Below, piece after piece: positions 8,602 through 17,241 of a DNA stretch of 64,000 nucleotides. The stretch comes from Streptomyces sp. CBMA152 (GTDB lineage: Bacteria; Actinomycetota; Actinomycetes; Streptomycetales; Streptomycetaceae): positions 1-64,000 of the forward strand of contig NZ_MECJ01000011.1 of the NCBI RefSeq assembly GCF_014596475.1, given 5' to 3'. The notes beneath the pieces are model-generated. The model did not search any database. It was not told the origin of the DNA and saw nothing but the letters and a program-made list of their open reading frames with translations. Both the position numbers and the translations under genes were made by a program. The first letter of the stretch is position 1; each line of letters starts with the position of its first letter.

Positions 8602-9414
8602 TCAGGCGATCGGCGACAGGACCTTGAGGGCGGCGGCATGGAGGCCGGGGGCGGCGGCCAGGAAGTCGCGGCTGCCCGTGTTCCAGGCTTCGCCCGCCAG
8701 GTCGGTGACGGTTCCTCCGGCTTCGGAGACCAGCAGGGCGCCGGCGACCAGGCCGGAGCGGACGTCGGAGAACTGCCAGAACGCGTCCATGCGTCCGGCG
8801 GCGACGTGGATGAGCTGCATGGTGGCGGGCACGGACACGCGCACGACCAGGCCGTTGATGAGCATGGCGGTGACGGAGTCACCGATCCGCCGGAAGGTTC
8901 GCTCGTCCTCGCCGGGCTTGGCCTGACCGGTGCCGATGAGCGCGGCGCCCAGATCGGTCTTGGCGGACACCTTCAGGGGCTGGCCGTTGAGGCGGGCACC
9001 GCCGCCGGCGACGGCGGTGTAGGTGTCGCCGGTCAGCGGCAGGTGGACAACAGTGAGCACCGGCTGGTTGTCGCGGACCAGGGTGGCGGTGACGGCCCAG
9101 TCGTCCATGCCGTGGACGTGGTTGATGTTGCCTTCGGCGGGGTCGACGACCCACCATTCCCCGGGCGGGAGCGCGCCGCCGGCCAGCTCGTCCTCGGCCC
9201 ACTGCGACCCCTGCCGGGCCCGCAGCAGCGGTTCGCGCAGCACGTCCAGCACCGCGTCGTCGTTGGCGTGGATCTCGTCGACGACCTCGTCGAGGCTCAC
9301 GCCTCGGGCGTGCGGGGTGTAGCGGTCGCGCAGCGTGACGCCGGCGGCCTTCACCGCGGCGGTCACCTCGGACATGAGCGTCGTACCGGCGTCGAAAGGC
9401 ATGGGTGTAGCCAT
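8602..9414 (-). CDS. Inositol-monophosphatase-like protein with altered metal motif
   Basis: A 270-residue member of the IMPase fold, starting at 9414 behind an AGGGAG site. The family layout is visible: SQWAEDELAGG in the place of the GEE loop, then DPAEGNINHVHG where the metal-binding signature DPIDGTxNF normally stands, and FSDVRSGLVAGALLVSEAGG with the late Asp. The Asp of the signature is Glu here and the following Thr is Asn, so catalysis on sugar phosphates may be altered or lost. It heads a two-gene unit divergent from the LysR gene. It may be a phosphatase with different specificity or a non-enzymatic paralogue. Confidence 0.78.
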   Translation of the reverse strand: MATPMPFDAGTTLMSEVTAAVKAAGVTLRDRYTPHARGVSLDEVVDEIHANDDAVLDVLREPLLRARQGSQWAEDELAGGALPPGEWWVVDPAEGNINHVHGMDDWAVTATLVRDNQPVLTVVHLPLTGDTYTAVAGGGARLNGQPLKVSAKTDLGAALIGTGQAKPGEDERTFRRIGDSVTAMLINGLVVRVSVPATMQLIHVAAGRMDAFWQFSDVRSGLVAGALLVSEAGGTVTDLAGEAWNTGSRDFLAAAPGLHAAALKVLSPIA

Positions 9415-9494
9415 GGTGGACTCCCTGAGTTCTGTCGAAGCGGGCGGTCTGTCTCGCCCCCGCACTTCGAAGTTAGGCGGCCCATCGATTAACA

Positions 9495-9517
9495 ACAAGT
9501 GCATGCTTTGCACTTGT
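9495..9517. promoter_or_regulatory. Inverted repeat, probable LysR-type operator
   Basis: ACAAGTGC (9495-9502) and GCACTTGT (9510-9517) are perfect 8-base arms around a 7-base spacer, lying between the divergent IMPase-like and LysR genes, 12 bases before the LysR start codon. LysR proteins bind interrupted dyads in exactly this position to control themselves and the divergent target. Confidence 0.65.
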
Positions 9518-9529
9518 AGAGTTACTGCC

Positions 9530-10441
9530 ATGCAACTGGATCTGAATCTGCTCACAGCTCTGGACGCACTGCTGGAAGAGGGCAGTGTCGCCGGCGCCGC
9601 AGCCCGCCTCCACGTCACCTCACCGGCGATGAGCCGCTCCCTCGGCCGCATCCGCAAGGCCACCGGTGACCAGATCCTGGTCCGCACCGGCCGCAGCATG
9701 CTCCCCACCACCCGCGCGCTGGCCATGCGTGCCGAGGTCCACGCCCTCGTACAGCAGGCACACCGCCTTCTGTCCGCGGAGCAAGAACTCGACCTGGCAG
9801 CTCTGGACCGGGTGTTCACCGTGCGCTGGCACGACGCGCTGACTGCCGCCTGCGGCACCGCCCTGACCACGGCCGTCCACCACCAGGCCCCCGGCGTCCG
9901 ACTGCGCCTGTCCGCCGAACCCGGCACGGACGGCCCCGAACTGCGCCGGGGTGAGATCGACCTCGAATCCAGCTCCAGCCAGCCGGCACTCCCTGACATC
10001 CGCCACCGTCTCGTCGGTAGGGACCGGCTGATCGTCGCCGTCCGCCCGGGCCACCCGCTCACCGAAACCCCGATGAGCCTGGAGCGCTACGCGGCCGCCG
10101 AACACCTCACCGTTTCGCGGCGCGGAAGTCTGCGCGACCCGGTCGACGAAGCCCTGGCCAAGCGCGGCCTGGACCGGCGCGTCGTCGCCGCCGGGCCCAC
10201 GGCCGCCTTCGCGCTGCAACTCGCCCTCGACAGCGATCTGGTGGTGACCCTTCCCGACGCGGTCACCCGCGCGGCCCGGCACCAACTCGGCCTGACCACG
10301 CTGCCGCTGCCACTGCCGTTGCCCGATGTCCCGTTGTACCTGCTGTGGCACCAGCGCTACGACGACGACCGCGCCCACGCCTGGCTGCGCGAGCTGGCCA
10401 CCGAAACCGTCCAGGCAGTGTTCGCACGACCAGACGCCTGA
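9530..10441 (+). CDS. LysR family transcriptional regulator
   Basis: A 303-residue protein. The N-terminal winged helix is standard: DLNLLTALDALLEEGSVAGAAARLHVTSPAMSRSLGRIRKATGDQILVRTGRSMLPT. The remaining 200 residues form the two-lobed co-inducer domain. The ATG at 9530 gives the normal LysR N-terminus starting only a few residues before LDLNLL; longer forms would run through the operator. It is divergent from the IMPase-like/F420-reductase-like pair and probably controls it and possibly the luciferase-like gene downstream. The inducer is unknown. Confidence 0.92.
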   Translation: MQLDLNLLTALDALLEEGSVAGAAARLHVTSPAMSRSLGRIRKATGDQILVRTGRSMLPTTRALAMRAEVHALVQQAHRLLSAEQELDLAALDRVFTVRWHDALTAACGTALTTAVHHQAPGVRLRLSAEPGTDGPELRRGEIDLESSSSQPALPDIRHRLVGRDRLIVAVRPGHPLTETPMSLERYAAAEHLTVSRRGSLRDPVDEALAKRGLDRRVVAAGPTAAFALQLALDSDLVVTLPDAVTRAARHQLGLTTLPLPLPLPDVPLYLLWHQRYDDDRAHAWLRELATETVQAVFARPDA

Positions 10442-10665
10442 TTGTCACAGCAACCCACCACCGATCTCCTGACCCGCCTCCAGCCGCCCCTGCATGCGTA
10501 CGAAGACGTCTGCGAAGGGGCACCGTCCAGGCACTGGTGATCAACCCATGACAATCACCGGATCGAGTGGCCAGACCCCCAAGAGTGGTTCAAACGCAAG
10601 AGCGCAGCACTGGGGCCCGGCAGCATGGGCAAGCTCGATCCGATGCTCGTACCTTTGGAGGTTTG

Positions 10666-11718
10666 ATGCGTGCAGGTGTCGTCGTCGCAGCGCACCCCGG
10701 TGTGGAGGATCTCGCCGTGCGGGCCGAGGAGTTGGGCTTGCACAGCTTCTGGGTCAACGACACCCCCATGGTCCACGGTGACCCCTTCGTTGCCCTGAGC
10801 CTGTGCGCGAAAGCCACCCGTCACATCAAGCTCGGTATCGGCGTGACCTCACCGGCGCTGCGCTCGGCCCCGGCCGCCGCGAGCGGGTTCGCCAGCCTCA
10901 ACACCCTGGCACCGGGCAGGATCATCTGCGGGGTGGGCACCGGGAACACCGCCCGGCGCACCCTGGGCATGCCGCCGACCACGGCGGCTGCGCTGGAGAA
11001 CTTCACCGCAACGCTGCAGGACCTGTGTGCCGGGCGCTCAACCGCGTACCGCGAAGGTGACCGAGTTCGCGACATCCGGTTCCTGCACACCGGCGCGCAC
11101 GTGAACACCACCGATCCGGTCGAGTTCGTCGTGGCCGCGCTCGGGCCCAAAGCCGCCGCCGTCGCCGGCCGCCGCGGCGCCGGCCTCATCTCCTTCGGCC
11201 TGCTCGACCCCACCGCCTGGCACGCACTGCACGACGCCCGCCGCCAAGCCGCCCACGGCACACTCCACGGCCCCGACTCCCCCGCGCACTCCTACGTGGT
11301 CACCGCGCTCCACCTGCTGCGCGACAACGAGGACGCCCACGGCGACGCCGCCCGGGACGCGACAGGTCACCTCGTCCTGTCGCTGCTGGACTACGCCGCC
11401 GACACACCCGCCTTCGCCGGGCAACTAGGCCCCGACCAACGCGAGGCGGTGCGAGAACTCCTCGACCGGCGTGGCACCACCGCCACCGCGCCGGACCGGT
11501 ACACCAAGCTCTACCCCAACTACCTCGGACGCATCGCACCACAGGACCGGGACCTGGTCCTGCCCTCGCTGATGAACACCCTGGCCCTCGTCGGCACCCG
11601 CGACGACCTCCGCACCCGCATCACCACCCTGGAACAGGCAGGCATCGACGAACTCCTCATCCAACCGGTGATCGACCCACCCACCGAGATGACCCAACTC
11701 ACCGAACTCCTCACCTGA
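10666..11718 (+). CDS. Luciferase-like (LLM) flavin/F420-dependent oxidoreductase
   Basis: A 350-residue TIM-barrel enzyme with a TTGGAGG site ending 4 bases before the ATG. Family features are EDLAVRAEELGLHSFWVNDT, the GIGVTSP segment, ICGVGTGNTARRTLG for phosphate binding, and PVEFVVAALGPKAAAVAGRRGAG, typical of F420-dependent methylene-H4MPT-reductase-like proteins in actinomycetes. It probably performs a hydride transfer or monooxygenation using F420H2 or FMNH2. An F420-reductase-like gene lies 2 kb away under the same LysR neighbourhood, which makes a shared redox function plausible but unproven. Confidence 0.85.
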   Translation: MRAGVVVAAHPGVEDLAVRAEELGLHSFWVNDTPMVHGDPFVALSLCAKATRHIKLGIGVTSPALRSAPAAASGFASLNTLAPGRIICGVGTGNTARRTLGMPPTTAAALENFTATLQDLCAGRSTAYREGDRVRDIRFLHTGAHVNTTDPVEFVVAALGPKAAAVAGRRGAGLISFGLLDPTAWHALHDARRQAAHGTLHGPDSPAHSYVVTALHLLRDNEDAHGDAARDATGHLVLSLLDYAADTPAFAGQLGPDQREAVRELLDRRGTTATAPDRYTKLYPNYLGRIAPQDRDLVLPSLMNTLALVGTRDDLRTRITTLEQAGIDELLIQPVIDPPTEMTQLTELLT

Positions 11719-11792
11719 ACGCCTGCCTACGAAGGGACGGCTTCAGCTGGGCTCTGGCAGCGATCACGGGGAGCTGTCACGGTCGGTGATGT

Positions 11793-12257
11793 GTGGGTCT
11801 GTCTGTGACTTCACAGCATTCCAAGGTCTATGGCCGGTGGACTTGGTCGTGTCGCGTGCTCGATGATCGGTTGGTGGAGAGAAATATCGATCTTGATCGA
11901 GCGGCTGCGCAGATTGTTGCTCGTCGGCAAGGATGGACGGCCGGTGGTCTCGTGACCGGTCCGCTCACCTGGCGGGATGAGGCTGGGGCATGGCCGCAGA
12001 CGCTCGAAGAGGATCGTTCACGGGTGGCAGATCCCGACTCGGTCGGAGTCTGCATTACGGGTCCGGTGGATGCCGAGCTCTCTGTGGTGCTGTTCCGAGG
12101 CGGTTGGGCTGACGTGGACTTCCTTGCGGGACTTGCTGACGCGGTCGTGAGCGAGGCCCCAGACGTCACCTCGCCCCAGGTGTTCGGAGAGCTCCTCGAC
12201 GACTACGTGTCCCGGACGTTCGGCGTGTCGAGTTCGGGTCCTTCCTCAGCGCCGTGA
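11793..12257 (+). CDS. Uncharacterised protein, possibly horizontally acquired
   Basis: A 154-residue protein from a GTG at 11793 (a second GTG at 11805 is possible). It has mixed helix/strand character, the repeated motif Trp/Arg-Gly-Gly-Trp-Ala in the second half, and a low-complexity Ser/Pro tail. No signal peptide or membrane helix is seen. Third codon positions are clearly less GC-rich than in its neighbours, and the gene borders transposase debris, both suggestive of transfer. Size and composition would fit an immunity or small regulatory protein, but no family is recognised. Confidence 0.6.
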   Translation: MGLSVTSQHSKVYGRWTWSCRVLDDRLVERNIDLDRAAAQIVARRQGWTAGGLVTGPLTWRDEAGAWPQTLEEDRSRVADPDSVGVCITGPVDAELSVVLFRGGWADVDFLAGLADAVVSEAPDVTSPQVFGELLDDYVSRTFGVSSSGPSSAP

Positions 12258-12385
12258 AGGCTGTCGCCACTCGCAAGCAGCGCCAGTGATATGGCGTCCG
12301 GGTCTCGGCTGTTGCCCGGGCGTGCTGCCGCCCATCGGACGCTCCCTCAAGTCTGTCGGGATCAGGCTGACCGGGTAAGGGACGT

Positions 12386-12560
12386 GAATTTCCCTCGCAG
12401 GACTTGCTGTTCGCGGGCATTGGGGTGGTCGTCGACGTCGCCGTGTGCGGCATCGGGGTGACGAACGTACGAGCTCGGGGCCGAGCCCACGGGGGGGGTG
12501 TCCGAGCTGCGGGCACCGGTCGGCTCGCATCCACGATCGGTACCCCCGGCCGTCTCGTGG
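12386..12560 (+). pseudogene. Frameshifted fragment of an ISL3-family transposase
   Basis: In one frame the sequence reads DLLFAGIGVVVD and then VTNVRARGRAHGG, the start of ISL3-type transposases. After a run of eight G at 12491-12498 the reading continues in another frame as CPSCGHRSARIHDRYPR, the conserved N-terminal zinc-ribbon of that family, and then shifts again to RLVD. Only about 60 residues of a roughly 400-residue protein remain. Two frameshifts and the truncation make it non-functional. Confidence 0.6.
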
Positions 12561-12711
12561 ACCCCGACGACCTGGCCACCCTCAGCCCGCTGATCACGCG
12601 CACCATACGCCGCTTCGGCGACTGGAACTTGGACCTCACCCCGCCCAAGTACGTCGTCGCGACGAGGTTGGACCTGGCCCCGGAGCGCTGTTCCCCACCA
12701 CGCCGGTGTGA
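12561..12711 (+). pseudogene. Possible C-terminal remnant of a second transposase (Tn3-like)
   Basis: The reading PDDLATLSPLITRTIRRFGD followed by WNLDLTPP resembles the last residues of Tn3-type transposases (LSPxxxxxIxRFGxY), joined directly to the ISL3 fragment. A further frame change follows before a TGA at 12709. The family match is from memory and short, so it is tentative. Together with the fragment before it, this marks an insertion-sequence graveyard. Confidence 0.3.
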
Positions 12712-12740
12712 CGCCTCGGCGGCCTGGCTAGGCTGAACGC

Positions 12741-13601
12741 ATGACCGATGCGGAGGGACGGGTCGAGCCGTCCGGGGTGTGGGCCACGGCTGTGGGCGTG
12801 GCTCGGGTGAGGGCGATGGAGACGGCACGTGAGCAGCCGCTGTTCCGGGACCCGCTGGCGCTGGCCTTCGCCACGGCCGGCGGGAGAGGCCCCGGGACGC
12901 CGCCGCCCCCGCGCGCGGACGAGGTGGCGCGGCGCCGCTGGCTCGGCGTGGCCTTCTCGATCGTCATCCGGACGAAGTTCCTGGACGACCTGCTGGACCG
13001 GGCGGTCGCGTCCGGCGTCCGGCAGGTGGTGCTGCTCGGAGCCGGGATGGACAGCAGGGCCTTCCGGATGGACTGGCCTGCGGGGACCCGGCTGTTCGAG
13101 GTCGACACGGCCGAACCGCTGGGCTTCAAGGCCTCGGTGCTGCGTCAGGAGCGGGCCGTTCCGCGCTGCGAGCGGATCACCGTACCGGTCGACCTGCGCG
13201 AGGACTGGCCCCGCGCTCTGGCCGCGGCCGGGCACGATCCGGCGCAGGCGACGGTGTGGATCGCCGAGGGACTGCTGATCTATCTGCCCCAGGACGCGGT
13301 GCAGTCGCTGCTCGAACGGATCGGCGCGCTGTCCTCCGCAGGCAGCAGGATGGGCCTGACACTGGGCTCGCCCGGTGTGATCGAACGCTTCCGCGGGGAC
13401 GCCGCTCCAGGGTCGGCGGCGTCGATGTGGGTCTCGGAGATGCCGGAGGACCCGGTCGGCTGGCTGGACGGCCTCGGCTGGGAGGCGGAGACCTTCACCC
13501 TGCGTGAGCGAGCCGAGGCCTACGGCCGTCCGGTGCTCACCCCGCAGCAGCAGGACGAGGGCACCGGCGGGCTGGTCTCGGCGGTGCGCGCGGCGCGCTG
13601 A
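12741..13601 (+). CDS. Class I SAM-dependent methyltransferase, leucine carboxyl methyltransferase type
   Basis: A 286-residue protein of the actinobacterial TIGR00027/LCM group. It shows TAVGVARVRAMET and the LFRDPLA segment at the N-terminus, QVVLLGAGMDSRAFRM near residue 94 for SAM binding, LFEVDTAEPL for the acidic ribose-binding residue, and WIAEGLLIYLP, a hallmark of the group. Members O-methylate small molecules or carboxylates; many have no known substrate. It stands alone between insertion-sequence debris and a stretch of about 225 bases (13602-13827) where I see no gene. Confidence 0.88.
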   Translation: MTDAEGRVEPSGVWATAVGVARVRAMETAREQPLFRDPLALAFATAGGRGPGTPPPPRADEVARRRWLGVAFSIVIRTKFLDDLLDRAVASGVRQVVLLGAGMDSRAFRMDWPAGTRLFEVDTAEPLGFKASVLRQERAVPRCERITVPVDLREDWPRALAAAGHDPAQATVWIAEGLLIYLPQDAVQSLLERIGALSSAGSRMGLTLGSPGVIERFRGDAAPGSAASMWVSEMPEDPVGWLDGLGWEAETFTLRERAEAYGRPVLTPQQQDEGTGGLVSAVRAAR

Positions 13602-13827
13602 GCACCTGGAGCTGACCGCGCACGTACGCCTTGAGGTCGTGGACGACGCGGACTGGGACGACGAGGAGCACCGCGCAGGGGACAGGAGCCCGTTCCACTA
13701 TCGGCAGATCGTCGGACAGGCCGTCAGCCTCGCCGCCGCGCTGTCGTCGTTTACCGAGCGCGCCCGACACGCCCCGCGCCGCCTCCGCACCACCACCCGG
13801 CCCTGACTCCTGCCCCAGAGCCGGGGC

Positions 13828-14601
13828 TCAGCGCACCGGGAAGCCGAACGAGTAACCCTGATCCTTGAGCCAGGGAAGGATGCGGCGCAGGGCCGCGACG
13901 GTCTGGGTGCGGTCACCGCCCGCGTCGTGGAAGAGGATTGTCGGTCCGAGGTGCAGCTCCCGCTCGACGGTGGCCACGATGGCGTTCGTACCCGGGCGCT
14001 CGAAGTCCTTGGAGTCCACGTTCCAGCCCAGCGGTCGCATGCCCCGGGAAGCGGCGAGGTCGCGGCTGTAGGGGGTGAAGGCGCCACCGGGCGCCCGGTA
14101 GTACATCGGGCGTATGCCTCCGGACGCCTCGGTGATCATGCGTTCGGCGTCGAGTATCTCCTGCGACTGGTAGGCCTCGGGCTTCTTGTCCATGGTGGTG
14201 TCGTGCGACACCGAGTGGTCGCACAGCCGGTGCCCGGCGGCGACCACCTCCTTCACCAGGTCCGGGTGGGCCTGCGCCTGCGTCCCCACCATGCAGAACG
14301 TGGCCTTCACCCCGTACTCCCGCAGCACGTCGAGCACTTGAGGGGTCCAGCGGGGGTCGGGGCCGTCGTCGATGGTGATGTTGACGCCGCGCGTCCCCGC
14401 GTCCGAGGTGTGCACGATGGTCGCTTCGACCCGCTGGACGTCACTGCCCGGCGTGGCCGACGCGGCCGCCTTCGGTGACGAGTCGCCCGCGGCACCGGCC
14501 TGCGCCGTCCACACCGAGGCACCCGTGGCGAGCACCGCCACCCCGAGCGCCGACCCGACCACCTTGCCGTACCAGCCCCGCCCGCCACTGTGCCGTGCCA
14601 T
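13828..14601 (-). CDS. Secreted polysaccharide deacetylase (NodB domain)
   Basis: A 257-residue exported protein. An N-terminal Arg/Lys-rich region and a hydrophobic helix (about residues 13-34, ending AQAGAAG) form a signal peptide. The NodB domain motifs appear in order: ITIDDGPDP near 75-83 (catalytic-base and metal Asp), HSVSHD at 129-134 (metal His pair), YRAPGG, VDSKDF and LFHDAGG. It should remove N- or O-acetyl groups from chitin oligomers or peptidoglycan outside the cell. Length matches single-domain enzymes. Confidence 0.93.
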   Translation of the reverse strand: MARHSGGRGWYGKVVGSALGVAVLATGASVWTAQAGAAGDSSPKAAASATPGSDVQRVEATIVHTSDAGTRGVNITIDDGPDPRWTPQVLDVLREYGVKATFCMVGTQAQAHPDLVKEVVAAGHRLCDHSVSHDTTMDKKPEAYQSQEILDAERMITEASGGIRPMYYRAPGGAFTPYSRDLAASRGMRPLGWNVDSKDFERPGTNAIVATVERELHLGPTILFHDAGGDRTQTVAALRRILPWLKDQGYSFGFPVR

Positions 14602-14822
14602 GTCCGCCCCTTACCTACAGTCCCTCGCCGATCCCCGGTCACCCTGTGACCACCTGGCAGGACGAGGGACGGAGGCCCAGGGATGCCTCTGTTACCGATC
14701 ACGGACAATTTCGGTAGAGATCGCGGACAACTCTCCGCGAGCAGCGGCCGGAACCGGGCCAGTTGGCCCGATCCCGCCCCCGGCAACGCCCCTCCCCTCG
14801 ACGGACACCCAGGCAGTACGCC

Positions 14823-16274
14823 CTACTCCGGCGCCTGAAAGCCGCCGATCTTCTGCTCAAGCAGTTCGGCCAGCCGCAGCGGGGTGCGGTCCTCGTACAT
14901 CGGCCCGATGAGCTGCACTCCCACCGGCAGACCCTCGGGCGACCTGCCCGTCGGTATGGCGGTGGCGGGCAGACCGGGCATGGTGGCCACACCGGCCCAG
15001 ACGAGCTGGTCGAAGTACGGGTACTCGACGCCGTCGATGTCGATCCGGCGTTCCCTCGGGTCGGGGTTGTGGTCGTGCGGGAACGCGGGAGTCGGCGTGA
15101 TCGGGCACACCACGGCGTCGAACTCGGCGAACAGCTGCCGCCAGCCGTGGCGGTGGCGCTCGCGACGGTTGTTCGCCTCGATCCAGTCGCGGTGACTGAA
15201 CACCATGGCACGCAGCATTGCCGCATCGAGACTCTGGTCGTCGGCGCTCAGTTGGGCGGCGCTGGTCCGCAGCTGCTCGTACGCTTCGACGGGAAAGCGT
15301 GCGACGGAGCCCGAGAACAGCAACTGCCGGTAGAGCATCGCGGATTCGGTCAGATCGGGCAGCAGCGGACTGTGCCGCTCGACGCGGGCGCCTCCGTCGA
15401 CCAGCGCGTCGGCCACTCGGTTCACGCCCGCCCGCACAGCGGACCCGGTCGGAATGAACGGATGCTCGTCGAGGACCAGGACCCGGAAGTCGTCGAGCCG
15501 CTCGTGGCGCGCGGGCGGCAGCCTCAAGTCGTACGCCGCACCGTGTGTCAGCGGGTCCGGTCCGGCCATGACGTCGAGCAAGAGCGTGAGGTCGCGGGCA
15601 CTGCGCGCCATCGGGCCGACGACGGCGAGGTCGGAGTCGACCGGCAGTGCCGGCGCGGGCGGCGGAACCATACCGCGCACCGCCGCGAGCCCGAGCGTCG
15701 GCTTGTGCGCGTAGACACCACAGAAGTGTGCGGGGGTGCGCAACGAACCAGCGAGGTCGGAGCCGATGGACAGCGCGCCGAATCCGGACGCCAGGGCCGC
15801 CGCCGATCCGCCGGACGATCCGCCCGACGTACGGGCGTGATCCCAGGGGTTGTTGGTGGTGCCATGGATCTCGTTGAAGCTCTGTATGTCCTGCAACCCC
15901 AGGGGCACATTCGTCTTGCCGAGCACCACCGCGCCCGCGGCCTTGAGCCGCGACACCTGCACCGCGTCCTCGGCCGGCATGAAGTCCCGGTGTTGCGGCA
16001 TGCCCCAAGTCGTGGGCAGCCCTGCGATGTTGTACGACTCCTTGACCGTCACCGGAATGCCGAGCAGCGGCCGGTCCTCACCACGGGCGCGCGCCTGGTC
16101 GGCGTCGCGCGCGGCGGCCCGTGCACGGTCGAAGTCCGGCACACAGATCGCGTTGATCTCCTTGTCGTCCCGCTCGATACGGGCGATCGCCTCGTCGGTG
16201 AGTTCCACCGAGGTCACTTCACCGGCACGCAAGTCAGCCGCAAGTTCTTCGGCCGTCGAATATGTCCGCTCCAT
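14823..16274 (-). CDS. Amidase signature family enzyme
   Basis: A 483-residue enzyme with the Ser-cis-Ser-Lys triad: Lys78 in PVTVKES, the Gly/Ser loop SGGSSGGSAAA near 150-160, and the nucleophile Ser177 in SDLAGSLRT. The usual second Gly of GGS is Ala (LAGS), a small change. The C-terminal PGLPATAIPTG block is typical. It would hydrolyse an amide, releasing ammonia or an amine; substrate is not predictable. It sits immediately downstream of no obvious partner and converges with nothing nearby. Confidence 0.9.
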   Translation of the reverse strand: MERTYSTAEELAADLRAGEVTSVELTDEAIARIERDDKEINAICVPDFDRARAAARDADQARARGEDRPLLGIPVTVKESYNIAGLPTTWGMPQHRDFMPAEDAVQVSRLKAAGAVVLGKTNVPLGLQDIQSFNEIHGTTNNPWDHARTSGGSSGGSAAALASGFGALSIGSDLAGSLRTPAHFCGVYAHKPTLGLAAVRGMVPPPAPALPVDSDLAVVGPMARSARDLTLLLDVMAGPDPLTHGAAYDLRLPPARHERLDDFRVLVLDEHPFIPTGSAVRAGVNRVADALVDGGARVERHSPLLPDLTESAMLYRQLLFSGSVARFPVEAYEQLRTSAAQLSADDQSLDAAMLRAMVFSHRDWIEANNRRERHRHGWRQLFAEFDAVVCPITPTPAFPHDHNPDPRERRIDIDGVEYPYFDQLVWAGVATMPGLPATAIPTGRSPEGLPVGVQLIGPMYEDRTPLRLAELLEQKIGGFQAPE

Positions 16275-16453
16275 GAATCCGACCGTATCGGCCTGCCGAA
16301 GAGGGCACGAAATACCGCTTCACACAACGCCGGTGCCCCCGCCATATGGATTTTGCGATCCTGCGTCGCCGCATCGCGGAGGCACACCCGCGCTGTTCCG
16401 CCGGCGGTGAACTCCGGCCCGATCGGGCTCGACGATCACTACCCTCCCGTCTC

Positions 16454-17179
16454 ATGACAACGATCACCACGCGCACGGTCGAATACCCGGCCGACGACCT
16501 CACGATGATCGGGCACCTCGCGCTCCCGGCCGGTGTCGACCGCCGGCCCGCGGTGCTGCTCGGACCAGAGGGCACAGGGCTCAGCGACGTCGAGCGCCGC
16601 CGGGCCGATGCGCTCGCCGAGCTGGGATACGTGGCGCTGGCCTTCGACCTCCACGGCGGGCGCTATCTGGGCGACCCCGAGGAGATGCTGGCCCGTTGCA
16701 TGCCACTGCTCGCCGACCCCGACCGGATGCGGGGCATCGGCCACGCGGCGCTCGACGTGTTGCGCGCCGAACCGCGGACCGCCCCCGACCGGATCGCCGC
16801 CGTCGGTTACGGCACCGGGGGCGCGATCGCGCTGGAACTCGGGCGCGACGGCGTCGACCTGCGCGCGATCGGGACGGTCAACGCACTGACCACGGGCCGA
16901 CCGGGCGAGGCCGCGCACATCCGTTGCCCGGTGTGGGCCGGGGTCGGATCGGAGGACCCGATCATGCCGCCCGCCCAACGGGAGGCGTTCACCGCCGAGA
17001 TGCAGGCCGCAGGCGTCGACTGGCGCCTCGCGGTGTACGGCGGCGCACTGCACGCCTTCCACCACCCGCCGGTCGACCACACCGTGCGCCCCGGCGTCGG
17101 CCACCATCCACGGCACGCGCAGCGAGCCTGGCGCGACATCGTCGACCTGCTCGCCGAGTGCCTGCCCATAACGGAGTGA
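16454..17179 (+). CDS. Dienelactone-hydrolase-like protein lacking the nucleophilic Cys
   Basis: A 241-residue alpha/beta hydrolase. Family blocks are present: LLGPEGTGLSDVERRRADAL, ALAFDLHGGR, GSEDPIMPP with the acid, and GGALHAFHHP with the catalytic His. The nucleophile elbow, normally GYCFGG, reads GYGTGG, so the position of the Cys (or Ser) is Gly. Either the protein is a non-catalytic relative or chemistry differs. It begins at the ATG at 16454, giving the normal DLH N-terminus. Confidence 0.8.
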   Translation: MTTITTRTVEYPADDLTMIGHLALPAGVDRRPAVLLGPEGTGLSDVERRRADALAELGYVALAFDLHGGRYLGDPEEMLARCMPLLADPDRMRGIGHAALDVLRAEPRTAPDRIAAVGYGTGGAIALELGRDGVDLRAIGTVNALTTGRPGEAAHIRCPVWAGVGSEDPIMPPAQREAFTAEMQAAGVDWRLAVYGGALHAFHHPPVDHTVRPGVGHHPRHAQRAWRDIVDLLAECLPITE

Positions 17180-17241
17180 TCCCCCCTGGCGTATCCCCAC
17201 CCCACCGCCCCAAGCCCCTCGCGCAGCCCTATCGTTGGCTG

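Noticed and set aside
13602..13827. Short plus- and minus-strand frames after the methyltransferase
   Set aside because: No ribosome binding site, no recognisable domain, and the two strands look equally plausible; probably non-coding.
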